A stretch of DNA of 64,000 nt from Pseudomonas synxantha (GTDB lineage: Bacteria > Pseudomonadota > Gammaproteobacteria > Pseudomonadales > Pseudomonadaceae), in assembly GCF_900105675.1 (NCBI RefSeq), contig NZ_LT629786.1, positions 682,001 to 746,000 on the forward strand, given 5' to 3'. This document shows, in pieces, positions 56,598 to 64,000 of the stretch. Position numbers and translations under genes: made by a program. Numbering within the stretch: position 1 is the first letter of the stretch; the number at the start of each line of letters is the position of its first letter. Below the pieces are notes generated by a model. That model did no database searches. It was not told where the DNA came from and worked only from the letters and a program-made list of their open reading frames with translations.

Positions 56598-58163
56598 TCA
56601 GCGATTAAATCGCTCCACCAGTGAATACTGCGTATTCGCCGTATGAGTCAGCTCTTCACTCAACTGCGCCGAGCTCATCGCCTGTTCCGAAGTCTGATCC
56701 GCCAACAGCGCAATGGTGCTGATATTACGGCTGATCTCCTCGGCCACTGAGCTTTGCTCTTCGGTAGCCGCAGCAATCTGGGTGGTCATGTCGGTGATAT
56801 TCGCCACCGCTTCGCTGATACCCACCAACGCCTGGTCCGCTTCCATCACCCGCGCCACACCTTCTTCAGCCTGGCGATGCCCGGCGTCCATGGTTTGCAC
56901 GGCCGCAGCCGCGGTGTTTTGCAGCTTGGCGATCAGGGTATGAATCTGTCCGGTGGACTCCGCAGTCCGCTGGGCCAACTGACGCACTTCGTCAGCCACG
57001 ACGGCAAAGCCACGGCCCATCTCACCGGCACGCGCCGCTTCGATGGCGGCGTTGAGGGCCAGCAGGTTGGTCTGGTCGGCGATGCCTTTGATCACATCGA
57101 CCACGCCGCCGATCTCATCGCTGTCCTTGGCCAATTGGGTGACGGTTACGCCGGTCTCGCCCACGGCCACCGAAAGCCGCTGGATCGCCTCGCGGGTTTC
57201 CCCGGCGATATCGCGACCGCGACCGGTCAGGCGGTTGGCTTCCTGGGTAGCATCGGCGGTGCGCTGCACGTGGCTGGCAACTTCCTGGGTGGTCGCTGCC
57301 ATCTGGTTGACCGCAGTGGCTACCTGTTCGGTCTCCACACGCTGGCGTTCCAGGCCACTGGAACTGTTGTGCGCCAGGGTGTTGGAGCGTGCCGCCTGGT
57401 CGTTGAGGTGCTCGGCGGTGTCCTGCAAGCGTGTAAGACAGGTCTTCAGACGCGCTTCCTGGCTGAGGATCGACATCTCCAGGCGCGCCTGGGCGCCACG
57501 GCTGTCGGTGTACATCTGCGCGATCAACGGGTCGGAGGTGGTCTGCTCGGCCAGGCGCAGCAAACGCTTGAGGCCGCGCTGCTGCCAGCTCAGGCCCAGC
57601 AGGCCCAACGGCACCGACAGCGCCGCCGCCAAGGCGAAGCCCCATTGGGACGTAAGGGTGGCGCCGATCATGAAGCTCAATTGGCTGACCAGGATAAATG
57701 GCAGCCAGTCCTGCAGCACCGGCAGCCACTTGTCCCGCTGGGGAATGGCCGACTTGCCTTGGTTGATACGTTGATAGAGCGCTTCGGCCCGGCGGATCTG
57801 CTCGGCGGTGGGCTTGATGCGCACCGATTCGTAACCTACCACCTGGTTGCCGTCGAAGACCGGTGTCACGTAGGCGTTAACCCAATAATGGTCACCGGTC
57901 TTGCAGCGATTCTTGACAATGCCCATCCATGGCAAGCCTTGTTTGAGCGTTGACCACATATGCGCGAACACCGCCGGCGGCACATCCGGGTGACGCACCA
58001 GGTTGTGCGGGGCCCGGGTCAGTTCGTCGCGGGTGAACCCACTGATTTCGACAAACGCGTCGTTGCAGTAGGTAATGACACCCTTGGCATCTGTGGTGGA
58101 GATCAACCGTTGCTGAGCGGGGAAGGTACGTTCGCGCTGGGTAACGGGTTGGTTATTACGCAT
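56598..58163 (-). CDS. aer: Aerotaxis receptor Aer
   Basis: 521-residue inner-membrane chemoreceptor that senses redox or oxygen through FAD. N-terminal PAS domain (about 15-125: [24 protein letters not shown], then [17 protein letters not shown] and [21 protein letters not shown]), a hydrophobic pair of helices at about 150-195, HAMP-like linker, and MCP signalling domain with the conserved hairpin tip [19 protein letters not shown]. Its place beside the cbb3 genes links oxygen seeking to low-oxygen respiration. No clear Anr box was found in the 90 bp upstream. Confidence 0.95.
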   Translation of the reverse strand: MRNNQPVTQRERTFPAQQRLISTTDAKGVITYCNDAFVEISGFTRDELTRAPHNLVRHPDVPPAVFAHMWSTLKQGLPWMGIVKNRCKTGDHYWVNAYVTPVFDGNQVVGYESVRIKPTAEQIRRAEALYQRINQGKSAIPQRDKWLPVLQDWLPFILVSQLSFMIGATLTSQWGFALAAALSVPLGLLGLSWQQRGLKRLLRLAEQTTSDPLIAQMYTDSRGAQARLEMSILSQEARLKTCLTRLQDTAEHLNDQAARSNTLAHNSSSGLERQRVETEQVATAVNQMAATTQEVASHVQRTADATQEANRLTGRGRDIAGETREAIQRLSVAVGETGVTVTQLAKDSDEIGGVVDVIKGIADQTNLLALNAAIEAARAGEMGRGFAVVADEVRQLAQRTAESTGQIHTLIAKLQNTAAAAVQTMDAGHRQAEEGVARVMEADQALVGISEAVANITDMTTQIAAATEEQSSVAEEISRNISTIALLADQTSEQAMSSAQLSEELTHTANTQYSLVERFNR

Positions 58164-58257
58164 GATTGTTCAATCCGCAAGGCTTTCAGGGGTTATCGGT
58201 CATGGCGGGCATTTATTTAACTTATTTTTGCAACAATCCGGACGAGCGGGTTAACGC

Positions 58258-59049
58258 TCAGCCGGCCAGCATCGGATACGTGAACAGCCCGAAGTGAAGC
58301 AGGTTCAAGCCAAAGTGCGTGGCAATCGCCGCGCCCAGTCCGCCGAAGCGATACGCCAGGCCGTAACCGACGCCGGCAATACTCGCCAGCAGCACCCACT
58401 GCCAACCTGCGCCGAGGTGCACCAGCCCGAATAACAGCGAGGCCAGCAGCAGCGCGAGGTTCTCGCCGTAGGGCAGGTGCTTGAAGCGCTGGCCCAGGCC
58501 ACCCTGAATATAGCCACGGAACAGCGCCTCTTCGACCAGCGTCACCAGCAGCAGGTTATTCAATACCCACAGCCACGCCTGGTCCGGCCACTTCGGCGCC
58601 CAGCTGATCATGCCCATCAGGGCAGCGCCACCCAGGGCGGCGATGGCGGTCAGGGCCAGGGCCAGCGCAGTGACGCAGATCGACAGGCGCAATGACCGCC
58701 GCGCCACAATCCATGGGCAGGCCAATAGCAGCCAGAAGCCGATCAGCGGTTTGTCTTGGTTCAGGTACATCGAGAAGGGCACGGCGTCAGGGGTAAAACG
58801 CTGGGGGGCGATGCCCCGGCCGTTGTAGAAACCCGGTAGCCAGTGCATCGCCAGGCCCAGGGCCAGGACGATGAACAAGCCGTGGCCCAGGTAGCGGGCC
58901 CAGGGGGTGCGTTGCTGGCGTACGGCGTAACCGGCCACCAGCAGCAGCGCCACGGACACTGCTGCCAACAGGCCCAGTTGGCCGTAGAGCAAGGCCACGA
59001 CATAGCCAATGGAAAGCAGCGTGAGGTACAGCCAGGGCAGGGCAATCAT
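58258..59049 (-). CDS. CPBP family intramembrane metalloprotease
   Basis: 263 residues from ATG 59049 (MIALPWLYLTLLSIGYVVALL), the upstream extension to 59151 being hydrophilic and unlikely. About seven transmembrane helices. The CPBP/ABI motifs are present: EEALFRGYIQG (EExxxR) near 185, then FGLVHLGAGWQ and HFGLNLLHFGLF, which supply the predicted metal ligands. In bacteria such proteins are linked to bacteriocin immunity or prenyl-protein-like processing, but the substrate is unknown. Stands alone. Confidence 0.85.
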   Translation of the reverse strand: MIALPWLYLTLLSIGYVVALLYGQLGLLAAVSVALLLVAGYAVRQQRTPWARYLGHGLFIVLALGLAMHWLPGFYNGRGIAPQRFTPDAVPFSMYLNQDKPLIGFWLLLACPWIVARRSLRLSICVTALALALTAIAALGGAALMGMISWAPKWPDQAWLWVLNNLLLVTLVEEALFRGYIQGGLGQRFKHLPYGENLALLLASLLFGLVHLGAGWQWVLLASIAGVGYGLAYRFGGLGAAIATHFGLNLLHFGLFTYPMLAG

Positions 59050-59208
59050 GTGAAATCCTTCGAAAAAACTGGGCGGCATTATAGCGAGCGGCCTGGTTCG
59101 GCGGCATGAAAACTCCTCCACGCAAAAAGGCTGTAGGGAAAGGATTGCCAAGTAAGTTTGCGGGTGGTTATAGTCGACGCGTCTTTATCCCTTCAAAAAG
59201 ATCAGCAC

Positions 59209-59373
59209 ATGCCAGCTTCCCAGCGCATAGCGGTAGTCGATTCAGCGGTCAACGCTGGGGTCGTGCCGTGCGGCGCCAAGCAGCCTGCGCAGATCAGTCA
59301 CTACCCGCCACCTGTCAGTAGCACGCCGGTGTACGCAGTCGTATCACCGCCGGGTGTTGGCATTTCGGGCTGA
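59209..59373 (+). CDS. Possible small proline-rich protein
   Basis: 54-codon frame MPASQRIAVVDSAVNAGVVP then KQPAQISHYPPPVSSTPVYAVVSPPGVGISG. It has a weak AAAAG upstream and no recognisable domain. Codon use is plausible for the host, and it sits alone between two convergent or same-strand genes with about 100 bp before the next gene. May be a real small gene or chance. Confidence 0.3.
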   Translation: MPASQRIAVVDSAVNAGVVPCGAKQPAQISHYPPPVSSTPVYAVVSPPGVGISG

Positions 59374-59422
59374 CCAGCTGTTCGCTGTAGCCCTGTGCCT
59401 ACCTGAAAAAACCTACTGAAAT

Positions 59423-59448
59423 TCGGTATTTACCGAGTCGGCTTTTTT
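59423..59448 (+). terminator. Weak terminator-like hairpin before the EamA gene
   Basis: TCGGT, loop ATTT, ACCGA, then GTCGGC and six T residues. Only 5 bp in the stem, so a weak call; it would end any transcript of the small frame before it. Confidence 0.35.
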
Positions 59449-59470
59449 GCCTGAACACAGGTGGTAACTC

Positions 59471-60331
59471 ATGTCTGTTATTTCGAAACAATCCGTGGCC
59501 GCGGCGGCCTCGACGAGCCTGTTTGTCCTGCTGTGGAGCAGCGGGGCGATTTTCTCCAAGCTGGGCCTGGCTCATGCTTCACCCTTTGCCTTTCTGCTGA
59601 TCCGATTTGCCATCGCCCTGGCCGGGCTGGTGGTGCTGGTGCCAATCCTCAAGTTGCAGCTGCCACGTCCCGGCAAGCCCATGCTGTATGCGGTGTCGAC
59701 GGGCCTGGTGCTGCTGGGGGCCTATCAGATTTTTTATCTGCTGGCCCTGGACCTCAAAGTCACCCCTGGGGTGATGGCCACCATCATGGGCGTACAGCCG
59801 ATCCTCACCGTGGTGCTGATGGAGCGCCAGCGCTCCGGGCGCCGGTTGTTCGGCCTGGGGTTGGGCTTGGCCGGGTTGATCATGGTGGTGTACCAGGGTA
59901 TCGGGCTGGCAGGCATGTCCCTGGCCGGGATGCTGTTCGGGCTGCTGGCGCTGGCGAGCATGACGTTTGGCTCGATCATGCAAAAGCGCATCACCGACAA
60001 TCCGTTGGGCACGTTGCCGCTGCAATACCTGGCCGGGCTGTTGTTGTGCGTGGTTTTCGTGCCGTTCCAACCCTTCCATTTCGAGCACAATGCGAGCTTT
60101 TACCTGCCGGTGCTGTGGATGGGGTTGGTGGTGTCGGTGCTGGCAACGCTGCTGTTGTATCGCCTGATCGCCCGGGGCAACCTGGTGAATGTCACCAGTC
60201 TCTTCTACCTGGTGCCGGCGGTGACGGCGGTGATGGACTACCTGATCTTCGGCAACCGGCTGGCGCTGTTGAGCCTGCTGGGGATGCTGTTGATCATCGT
60301 CGGTTTGGTCTTTGTATTCCGTAAAAACTGA
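59471..60331 (+). CDS. EamA/DMT family transporter (first)
   Basis: 286 residues, ten predicted helices in two EamA repeats (SLFVLLWSSGAIFSKLGLAH, PFAFLLIRFAIALAGLV; second repeat LYRLIARGNLVNVTSLFYLV and NRLALLSLLGMLLIIVGLV). Inner-membrane exporter or importer of small metabolites; substrate not predictable. Converges on the next gene with only a REP palindrome between. Confidence 0.88.
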   Translation: MSVISKQSVAAAASTSLFVLLWSSGAIFSKLGLAHASPFAFLLIRFAIALAGLVVLVPILKLQLPRPGKPMLYAVSTGLVLLGAYQIFYLLALDLKVTPGVMATIMGVQPILTVVLMERQRSGRRLFGLGLGLAGLIMVVYQGIGLAGMSLAGMLFGLLALASMTFGSIMQKRITDNPLGTLPLQYLAGLLLCVVFVPFQPFHFEHNASFYLPVLWMGLVVSVLATLLLYRLIARGNLVNVTSLFYLVPAVTAVMDYLIFGNRLALLSLLGMLLIIVGLVFVFRKN

Positions 60332-60342
60332 AACCCACCCCT

Positions 60343-60368
60343 GTAGGAGCGAGTCAGCTCGCTCCTAC
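60343..60368. repeat. REP palindrome between convergent transporter genes
   Basis: GTAGGAGCGAG, TCAG loop, CTCGCTCCTAC: an 11-bp perfect stem followed by a T-run on the plus strand, so it also works as a terminator. It covers the stop codon of the minus-strand transporter. Confidence 0.85.
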
Positions 60369-61249
60369 CCTTTTTGCGGGCGCAGCACCAACCACAACGC
60401 CCCGGCAATCAACACCCCGCCATACAGGTGGGCCATGGACAACGGCTCATCCAGCAGCAACGCGCCCCACAACACACCGAATGGCGGAATCATGAAGGTC
60501 ACGGTCATCGACTTGACCGGGCCAATGGACGATAGCAAGCGGAAATACAGGATGTAGGCGAATGCCGTGCACACCAGCCCCAACCCCAGCAACGACGCCC
60601 ATACCTGCCAGCCGCCCCAGCTCGCCGGTGGCTGGCTGATGGCGCTGTAGGCAAAAAACGGCAGCAAGAACAATGTAGCGCCCAGCATGCTGCCCAGGGC
60701 CGACAGGCGACTGTCCAACCCGCCGCGCTGATCCAGCCAGCGCCGCGCCAGGAAACCGGCAAAGCCATAGCAGGTGGTCGCCAGCAGGCACGCCAGTGCG
60801 CCCATCAACAATTGCAGATCAAAGGCCACCGGCCCCGCACGCGTGAGCACGGCTACGCCAAGCAGCCCCAGGGCTACCCCCGCGACTTTCGACGGTGTCA
60901 GGCGTTCGCTGAAGAACAGCCCGCCAATCAGCACGCCCATCAACGGCGTGGTGGCATTGAAGATCGCCGAATAACCCGCCGGCAATACCTGGGCCGCCAC
61001 CGAGTACATGGTCGCCGGGATTCCTGAGTTGATTACGCCCAGCAGCAGTACCGTCTTGAACTTGCCCTGGAAATCCCAGCTCACGCGCATCATCGCCAGG
61101 ATCACCAACAACCCCACGGCGGCAATCGACACGCGGAAAAACGCAGTCGGCACGGTGCCGATTTCCGGCGCGATGATGCGCATGAACAGGAAACTCGCGC
61201 CCCAGATGGCCGCCAGTCCCAGCAAGTAGAGGGTATCAACAGGTCTCAC
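60365..61249 (-). CDS. EamA/DMT family transporter (second)
   Basis: 294 residues, ten predicted helices; typical EamA opening [20 protein letters not shown] and second-repeat [21 protein letters not shown]. Not closely alike the convergent neighbour. The stop codon falls inside a REP palindrome. Divergent from aceK, with a 153-bp gap. Confidence 0.9.
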   Translation of the reverse strand: MRPVDTLYLLGLAAIWGASFLFMRIIAPEIGTVPTAFFRVSIAAVGLLVILAMMRVSWDFQGKFKTVLLLGVINSGIPATMYSVAAQVLPAGYSAIFNATTPLMGVLIGGLFFSERLTPSKVAGVALGLLGVAVLTRAGPVAFDLQLLMGALACLLATTCYGFAGFLARRWLDQRGGLDSRLSALGSMLGATLFLLPFFAYSAISQPPASWGGWQVWASLLGLGLVCTAFAYILYFRLLSSIGPVKSMTVTFMIPPFGVLWGALLLDEPLSMAHLYGGVLIAGALWLVLRPQKG

Positions 61250-61402
61250 GGAAAACTCCTACGCCAATCAGGCGGGGAGTGTTGCCCAGCGTCTTGGTCG
61301 ACACAATCTCTAAGTACCGCGGCCCATGAAAAATCTTCCTTCTCCTGCCACCGTTCACTGGCTAAGCTCTGGGCTTCCAGCTACCCGCTCGAGGTTTCCC
61401 GC

Positions 61403-63112
61403 ATGTTGCAGCCCGCCCTCGTTATCGCCCGGATGATCCTCGACGGCTTTGATGATTACCGTGAGCACTTTCGCCTGATCACCGATGGTGCCCGCGAACG
61501 ATTCGAGAAGGCGCAGTGGCAGCAGGGGCAGGCCGCCTCGGCGGCGCGTATCAACCTCTATGAAGAGAAAGTCGCCGAGGTCACCGCGCGCCTGCGAGCC
61601 AGCTGCGAAGCGGCCGCGCTGTTGGACATCGACCTGTGGCCCCAGGTGAAAAGCGCCTATATCGACCTGATCGACCTGCGCTTTGACGATGAACTGTCCG
61701 AGACCTGGTACAACTCGATCTTCTGCGGCCTGTTCAGCCATGACCTGATCAGCGACCGCTGCATGTTCATCCACACCACTCGGCCAAGCCAGCGCCGTGC
61801 AAGGGCGGCGCAAACCCGGATCTACACGCCAACCGGTAATATTGCTCAGATGCTCGCGCAGGTGTTTGCTGACTACAGTTTCAGCGAGCCCTACGCCGAC
61901 CTGCCGGCAGACCTGCAACGCCTGGAAGCCCAATTGCGGGAAAACCTGCCGGATTGGGTATGTAAAGACCCGGACCTCAACGTCGAGTTGTTTTCCTCGG
62001 TGCTCTACCGCAACAAAGGTGCCTACTTGGTAGGGCGCATCTACACGCGTGACGAACAATGGCCCCTGGTCATTCCGCTGCTGCACCGCGAAGGCCGTGG
62101 CATCCAGATCGATGCGTTGATCACCGACGAAGCCGACGTGTCGATCATTTTCTCGTTCACCCGTTCCTATTTCATGGTCGATGTGCCGGTGCCCGCCGAA
62201 TTCATCGGCTTTCTCAAGCGCATCCTGCCGGGCAAGCACATTGCCGAGCTATACACCTCGATCGGCTTCTACAAACACGGCAAATCCGAGTTCTACCGTG
62301 CGCTGATCAACCACCTGGCCACCACCGATGACCAGTTCATCATGGCCCCCGGCGTGCGCGGCATGGTCATGAGCGTGTTTACGCTGCCGGGCTTCAACAC
62401 CGTGTTCAAGATCATCAAGGACCGTTTTTCGCCGTCGAAAAACGTCAACCGCGCCACGGTGATCGAGAAATATCGCCTGGTTAAGAGTGTCGACCGGGTC
62501 GGGCGCATGGCCGACACCCAGGAGTTCGCCGACTTTCGCTTCCCCCTGGGCAAGTTCGAGCCCAAATGCCTGGCCGAGCTGCTGGTGGTTGCTGCCGGCA
62601 CGGTCCAGGTCGAAGGCGACACGGTCCTTATCCGCCACTGCTGGACCGAGCGGCGCATGACCCCGCTCAACCTCTACCTCGACAACGCCAACCCCGCCCA
62701 GGTACGCGAAGCCCTGGAAGACTACGGCCTGGCGATCAAGCAACTGGCAGCGGCGAATATCTTCCCCGGCGACATGCTGCTGAAAAACTTCGGCGTCACC
62801 CGTCACGGCCGCGTGGTGTTCTACGACTATGACGAGATTTGTTTCCTTACCGAAGCCAACTTCCGGCATATCCCGGCACCGCGCACCCCGGAGGATGAAA
62901 TGGCCTCCGAGCCCTGGTACTCCATCGGCCCGCTGGACGTGTTTCCCGAGGAATTCCCACCGTTCCTGTTTGCCGACGCCGGCCAGCGCAAGCTGTTCGA
63001 CGAGCTGCATGGTGAGTTGTACAACGCCGATTACTGGAAGGGCCTGCAGGATGCGATTCGCGCCGGCAAGGTCATCGATGTGTTCCCCTATCGCAGAAAG
63101 GACCCGCTATAA
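61403..63112 (+). CDS. aceK: Isocitrate dehydrogenase kinase/phosphatase
   Basis: Bifunctional enzyme that switches isocitrate dehydrogenase off and on to divert carbon into the glyoxylate shunt. 569 residues (E. coli 578). N-terminal regulatory half ([38 protein letters not shown]) and C-terminal kinase-like half with the nucleotide loop [17 protein letters not shown], and [19 protein letters not shown] then VFYDYDEI, which supply the catalytic and metal aspartates. No aceBA genes nearby, as usual in Pseudomonas where aceA and glcB are elsewhere. Confidence 0.96.
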   Translation: MLQPALVIARMILDGFDDYREHFRLITDGARERFEKAQWQQGQAASAARINLYEEKVAEVTARLRASCEAAALLDIDLWPQVKSAYIDLIDLRFDDELSETWYNSIFCGLFSHDLISDRCMFIHTTRPSQRRARAAQTRIYTPTGNIAQMLAQVFADYSFSEPYADLPADLQRLEAQLRENLPDWVCKDPDLNVELFSSVLYRNKGAYLVGRIYTRDEQWPLVIPLLHREGRGIQIDALITDEADVSIIFSFTRSYFMVDVPVPAEFIGFLKRILPGKHIAELYTSIGFYKHGKSEFYRALINHLATTDDQFIMAPGVRGMVMSVFTLPGFNTVFKIIKDRFSPSKNVNRATVIEKYRLVKSVDRVGRMADTQEFADFRFPLGKFEPKCLAELLVVAAGTVQVEGDTVLIRHCWTERRMTPLNLYLDNANPAQVREALEDYGLAIKQLAAANIFPGDMLLKNFGVTRHGRVVFYDYDEICFLTEANFRHIPAPRTPEDEMASEPWYSIGPLDVFPEEFPPFLFADAGQRKLFDELHGELYNADYWKGLQDAIRAGKVIDVFPYRRKDPL

Positions 63113-63122
63113 CGCATCCCGG

Positions 63123-63208
63123 TGTGGGAGGGGGCTTGCTCCCGATGGCGGTGAATCAGTCAACACTTTCATTAACTGACCCACCGTCGTCGGGAGCAAG
63201 CCCCCTCT
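63123..63208. repeat. REPIN (inverted REP pair)
   Basis: GGGAGGGGGCTTGCTCCC and a slightly decayed inverted copy GGGAGCAAGCCCCCTCTT, 10 bp after aceK. Confidence 0.9.
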
Positions 63209-63624
63209 TATCAAACTTCAAGTGAGCTACTGATTTTAAATAGTTAAAATTTAGTCTTAACGCCGGATATTTTGGAGGCGGCCCAGGTTCTGCGCGACGG
63301 CGCCATGTCGACGATGTGACCGGGTTGTTGGGTTGTTGGGGCGAGTACATATCCGTTGCTTAGGTAACGGCCGCTTTTGCAAAGTGAGCCGCTGTAAGAG
63401 CGGAACCTATAGTGGCCGTTACCTAAACAACGGATATGTACCCAGGACGAAAACCAACATCCTCGGCTGTCAGGCCGCCACGGGAGCAAGCTCCCTGGTT
63501 TGCTGCGCGACAGCGTCACATCGAAGATGTGGTGGGGACTCCCACATGTTTGACCTGCCAGATGAGTCGCTTTTCTGCCACACTTGCCGGCCGCGCATAA
63601 CATAGATGACCGTCGAAGTAGCTG
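63209..63624. other. Repeat-rich gap between aceK and hrpA
   Basis: No gene seen. It holds a 97-bp inverted repeat (63345-63441) and two diverged direct copies of a 34-bp unit (63290-63323 and 63503-63536). A degenerate REP CGGGAGCAAGCTCCC lies at 63481. The bases 63220-63270 are AT-rich. The hrpA promoter must lie at about 63540-63620. Confidence 0.7.
63345..63441. repeat. 97-bp inverted repeat
   Basis: Arms GTACATATCCGTTG and TAGGTAACGGCC (63345-63372) mirror GGCCGTTACCTA and CAACGGATATGTAC (63414-63441), perfectly except for a 2-nt AA/CT mismatch; the centre holds a GCCGCT/AGCGG-type inner stem. It resembles a small non-coding palindromic element type found repeatedly in fluorescent pseudomonads, different from REPs. 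Confidence 0.85.
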
Positions 63625-64000
63625 ATGACTGACCAAGCACCCACCATCGACCAACTGCTCAAAACCCTCGATCACGCCATGCTCGCCGACCGCCACCGCT
63701 TGCGCCGGCAGTTGCTCGAGCTGCGCAAGAAGCCCGATGAGGACAAGCTGGCGCAGTGGGTGGCGCGCATGCAAGCGTCCTGTGCCCAGGTCACGGCACG
63801 GCGCGCCAGCTTGCCGGTGATTCGCTATGACGACAGCCTGCCGATTGCCGCCAAGCGCGATGAGATCAAGGACGCGCTGCTCAAGCACCAGGTACTGATC
63901 ATTGCCGGCGAGACCGGCTCGGGCAAGACCACCCAGTTGCCGAAGATCTGCCTGGAAATCGGCCGCGGTCAATACGGCCTGATTGGCCACACCCAGCCGC
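63625..64000 (+). CDS. hrpA: ATP-dependent RNA helicase HrpA, 5' part
   Basis: DEAH-box RNA helicase family, about 1300 residues when complete; only the first 125 are in the window. The frame from ATG 63625 gives [20 protein letters not shown], a coiled basic N-terminus, then [21 protein letters not shown] and Walker [18 protein letters not shown], then IGHTQP, which begins the motif GHTQPRR. The gene runs off the right edge. Confidence 0.93.
   Translation, partial: MTDQAPTIDQLLKTLDHAMLADRHRLRRQLLELRKKPDEDKLAQWVARMQASCAQVTARRASLPVIRYDDSLPIAAKRDEIKDALLKHQVLIIAGETGSGKTTQLPKICLEIGRGQYGLIGHTQP

Noticed and set aside
56754..57953. 399-codon open frame on the plus strand across aer
   Set aside because: Antisense of the chemoreceptor signalling domain; no ribosome site or family match.

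Overview
The window is a GC-rich (about 60 % by eye) chromosomal segment of a fluorescent Pseudomonas, most likely the P. fluorescens group. Three things point there: protein sequences typical of Pseudomonas, a gene order matching the P. aeruginosa smc-zipA-ligA-ffs-dnaX-recR and apt-anr-hemN-ccoSIHG-cco1-cco2-aer blocks (recalled from knowledge of that genome, not searched), and many REP/REPIN palindromes built on cores such as GGGAGGGGGCTTGCTCCC.

Layout. 1-8.6 kb: end of pyrD, rmf, rlmKL, a membrane CHASE/PAS/GGDEF cyclase, dacB and yggL. 8.6-17.9 kb: a BenE-type permease divergent from a GntR/FCD regulator, then a purine-catabolism operon xdhA-xdhB-xdhC-guaD divergent from a second GntR regulator. 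17.9-26.6 kb: smc, zipA, ligA, a zinc-ribbon metallopeptidase and ffs (4.5S RNA). 26.7-32.5 kb: an accessory cassette between ffs and dnaX, with a UvrD-like SF1 ATPase, a leaderless N-acetylmuramidase followed after 1 nt by an exported SH3-like protein (a likely toxin/immunity pair), a LysR regulator and an EamA transporter. 32.6-38.2 kb: dnaX, ybaB, a CurA-like oxidoreductase, recR and an acyl-CoA dehydrogenase. 38.3-58.2 kb: a microaerobic respiration block with apt, anr, hemN, the cbb3 assembly genes ccoG-ccoH-ccoI-ccoS plus a DsbD-like membrane protein, two tandem ccoNOQP operons, an alpha/beta hydrolase, an AT-rich orphan gene and aer. 58.2-64 kb: a CPBP protease, two DMT permeases, aceK and the 5' end of hrpA.

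How it works together. Anr, the FNR-type oxygen sensor encoded here, probably controls its neighbours. A perfect TTGAT-N4-ATCAA site precedes hemN, one-mismatch sites precede ccoG and ccoN2 (the latter inside the divergent hydrolase gene), and a weak site precedes ccoN1. A GCGAC-N5-GTCGC dyad resembling RegA/PrrA/RoxR redox-regulator sites occurs before ccoG and again between the two cco operons. Heme synthesis, copper delivery, oxidase structural genes and aerotaxis thus form one low-oxygen module. The purine module probably answers to the GntR regulator at 17.2 kb through a tandem pair of TGAC-N6-GTCA half-site dyads.

Most unusual content: the muramidase/SH3 pair and SF1 ATPase beside ffs; a small EF-hand-like orphan preceded by a Hrp-box-like promoter between the cco assembly and structural operons; an AT-rich orphan beside aer; a REPIN that supplies the C-terminus of a diguanylate cyclase; and a nest of different repeats between aceK and hrpA. 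No tRNA, rRNA, CRISPR array, transposase or integrase was seen.
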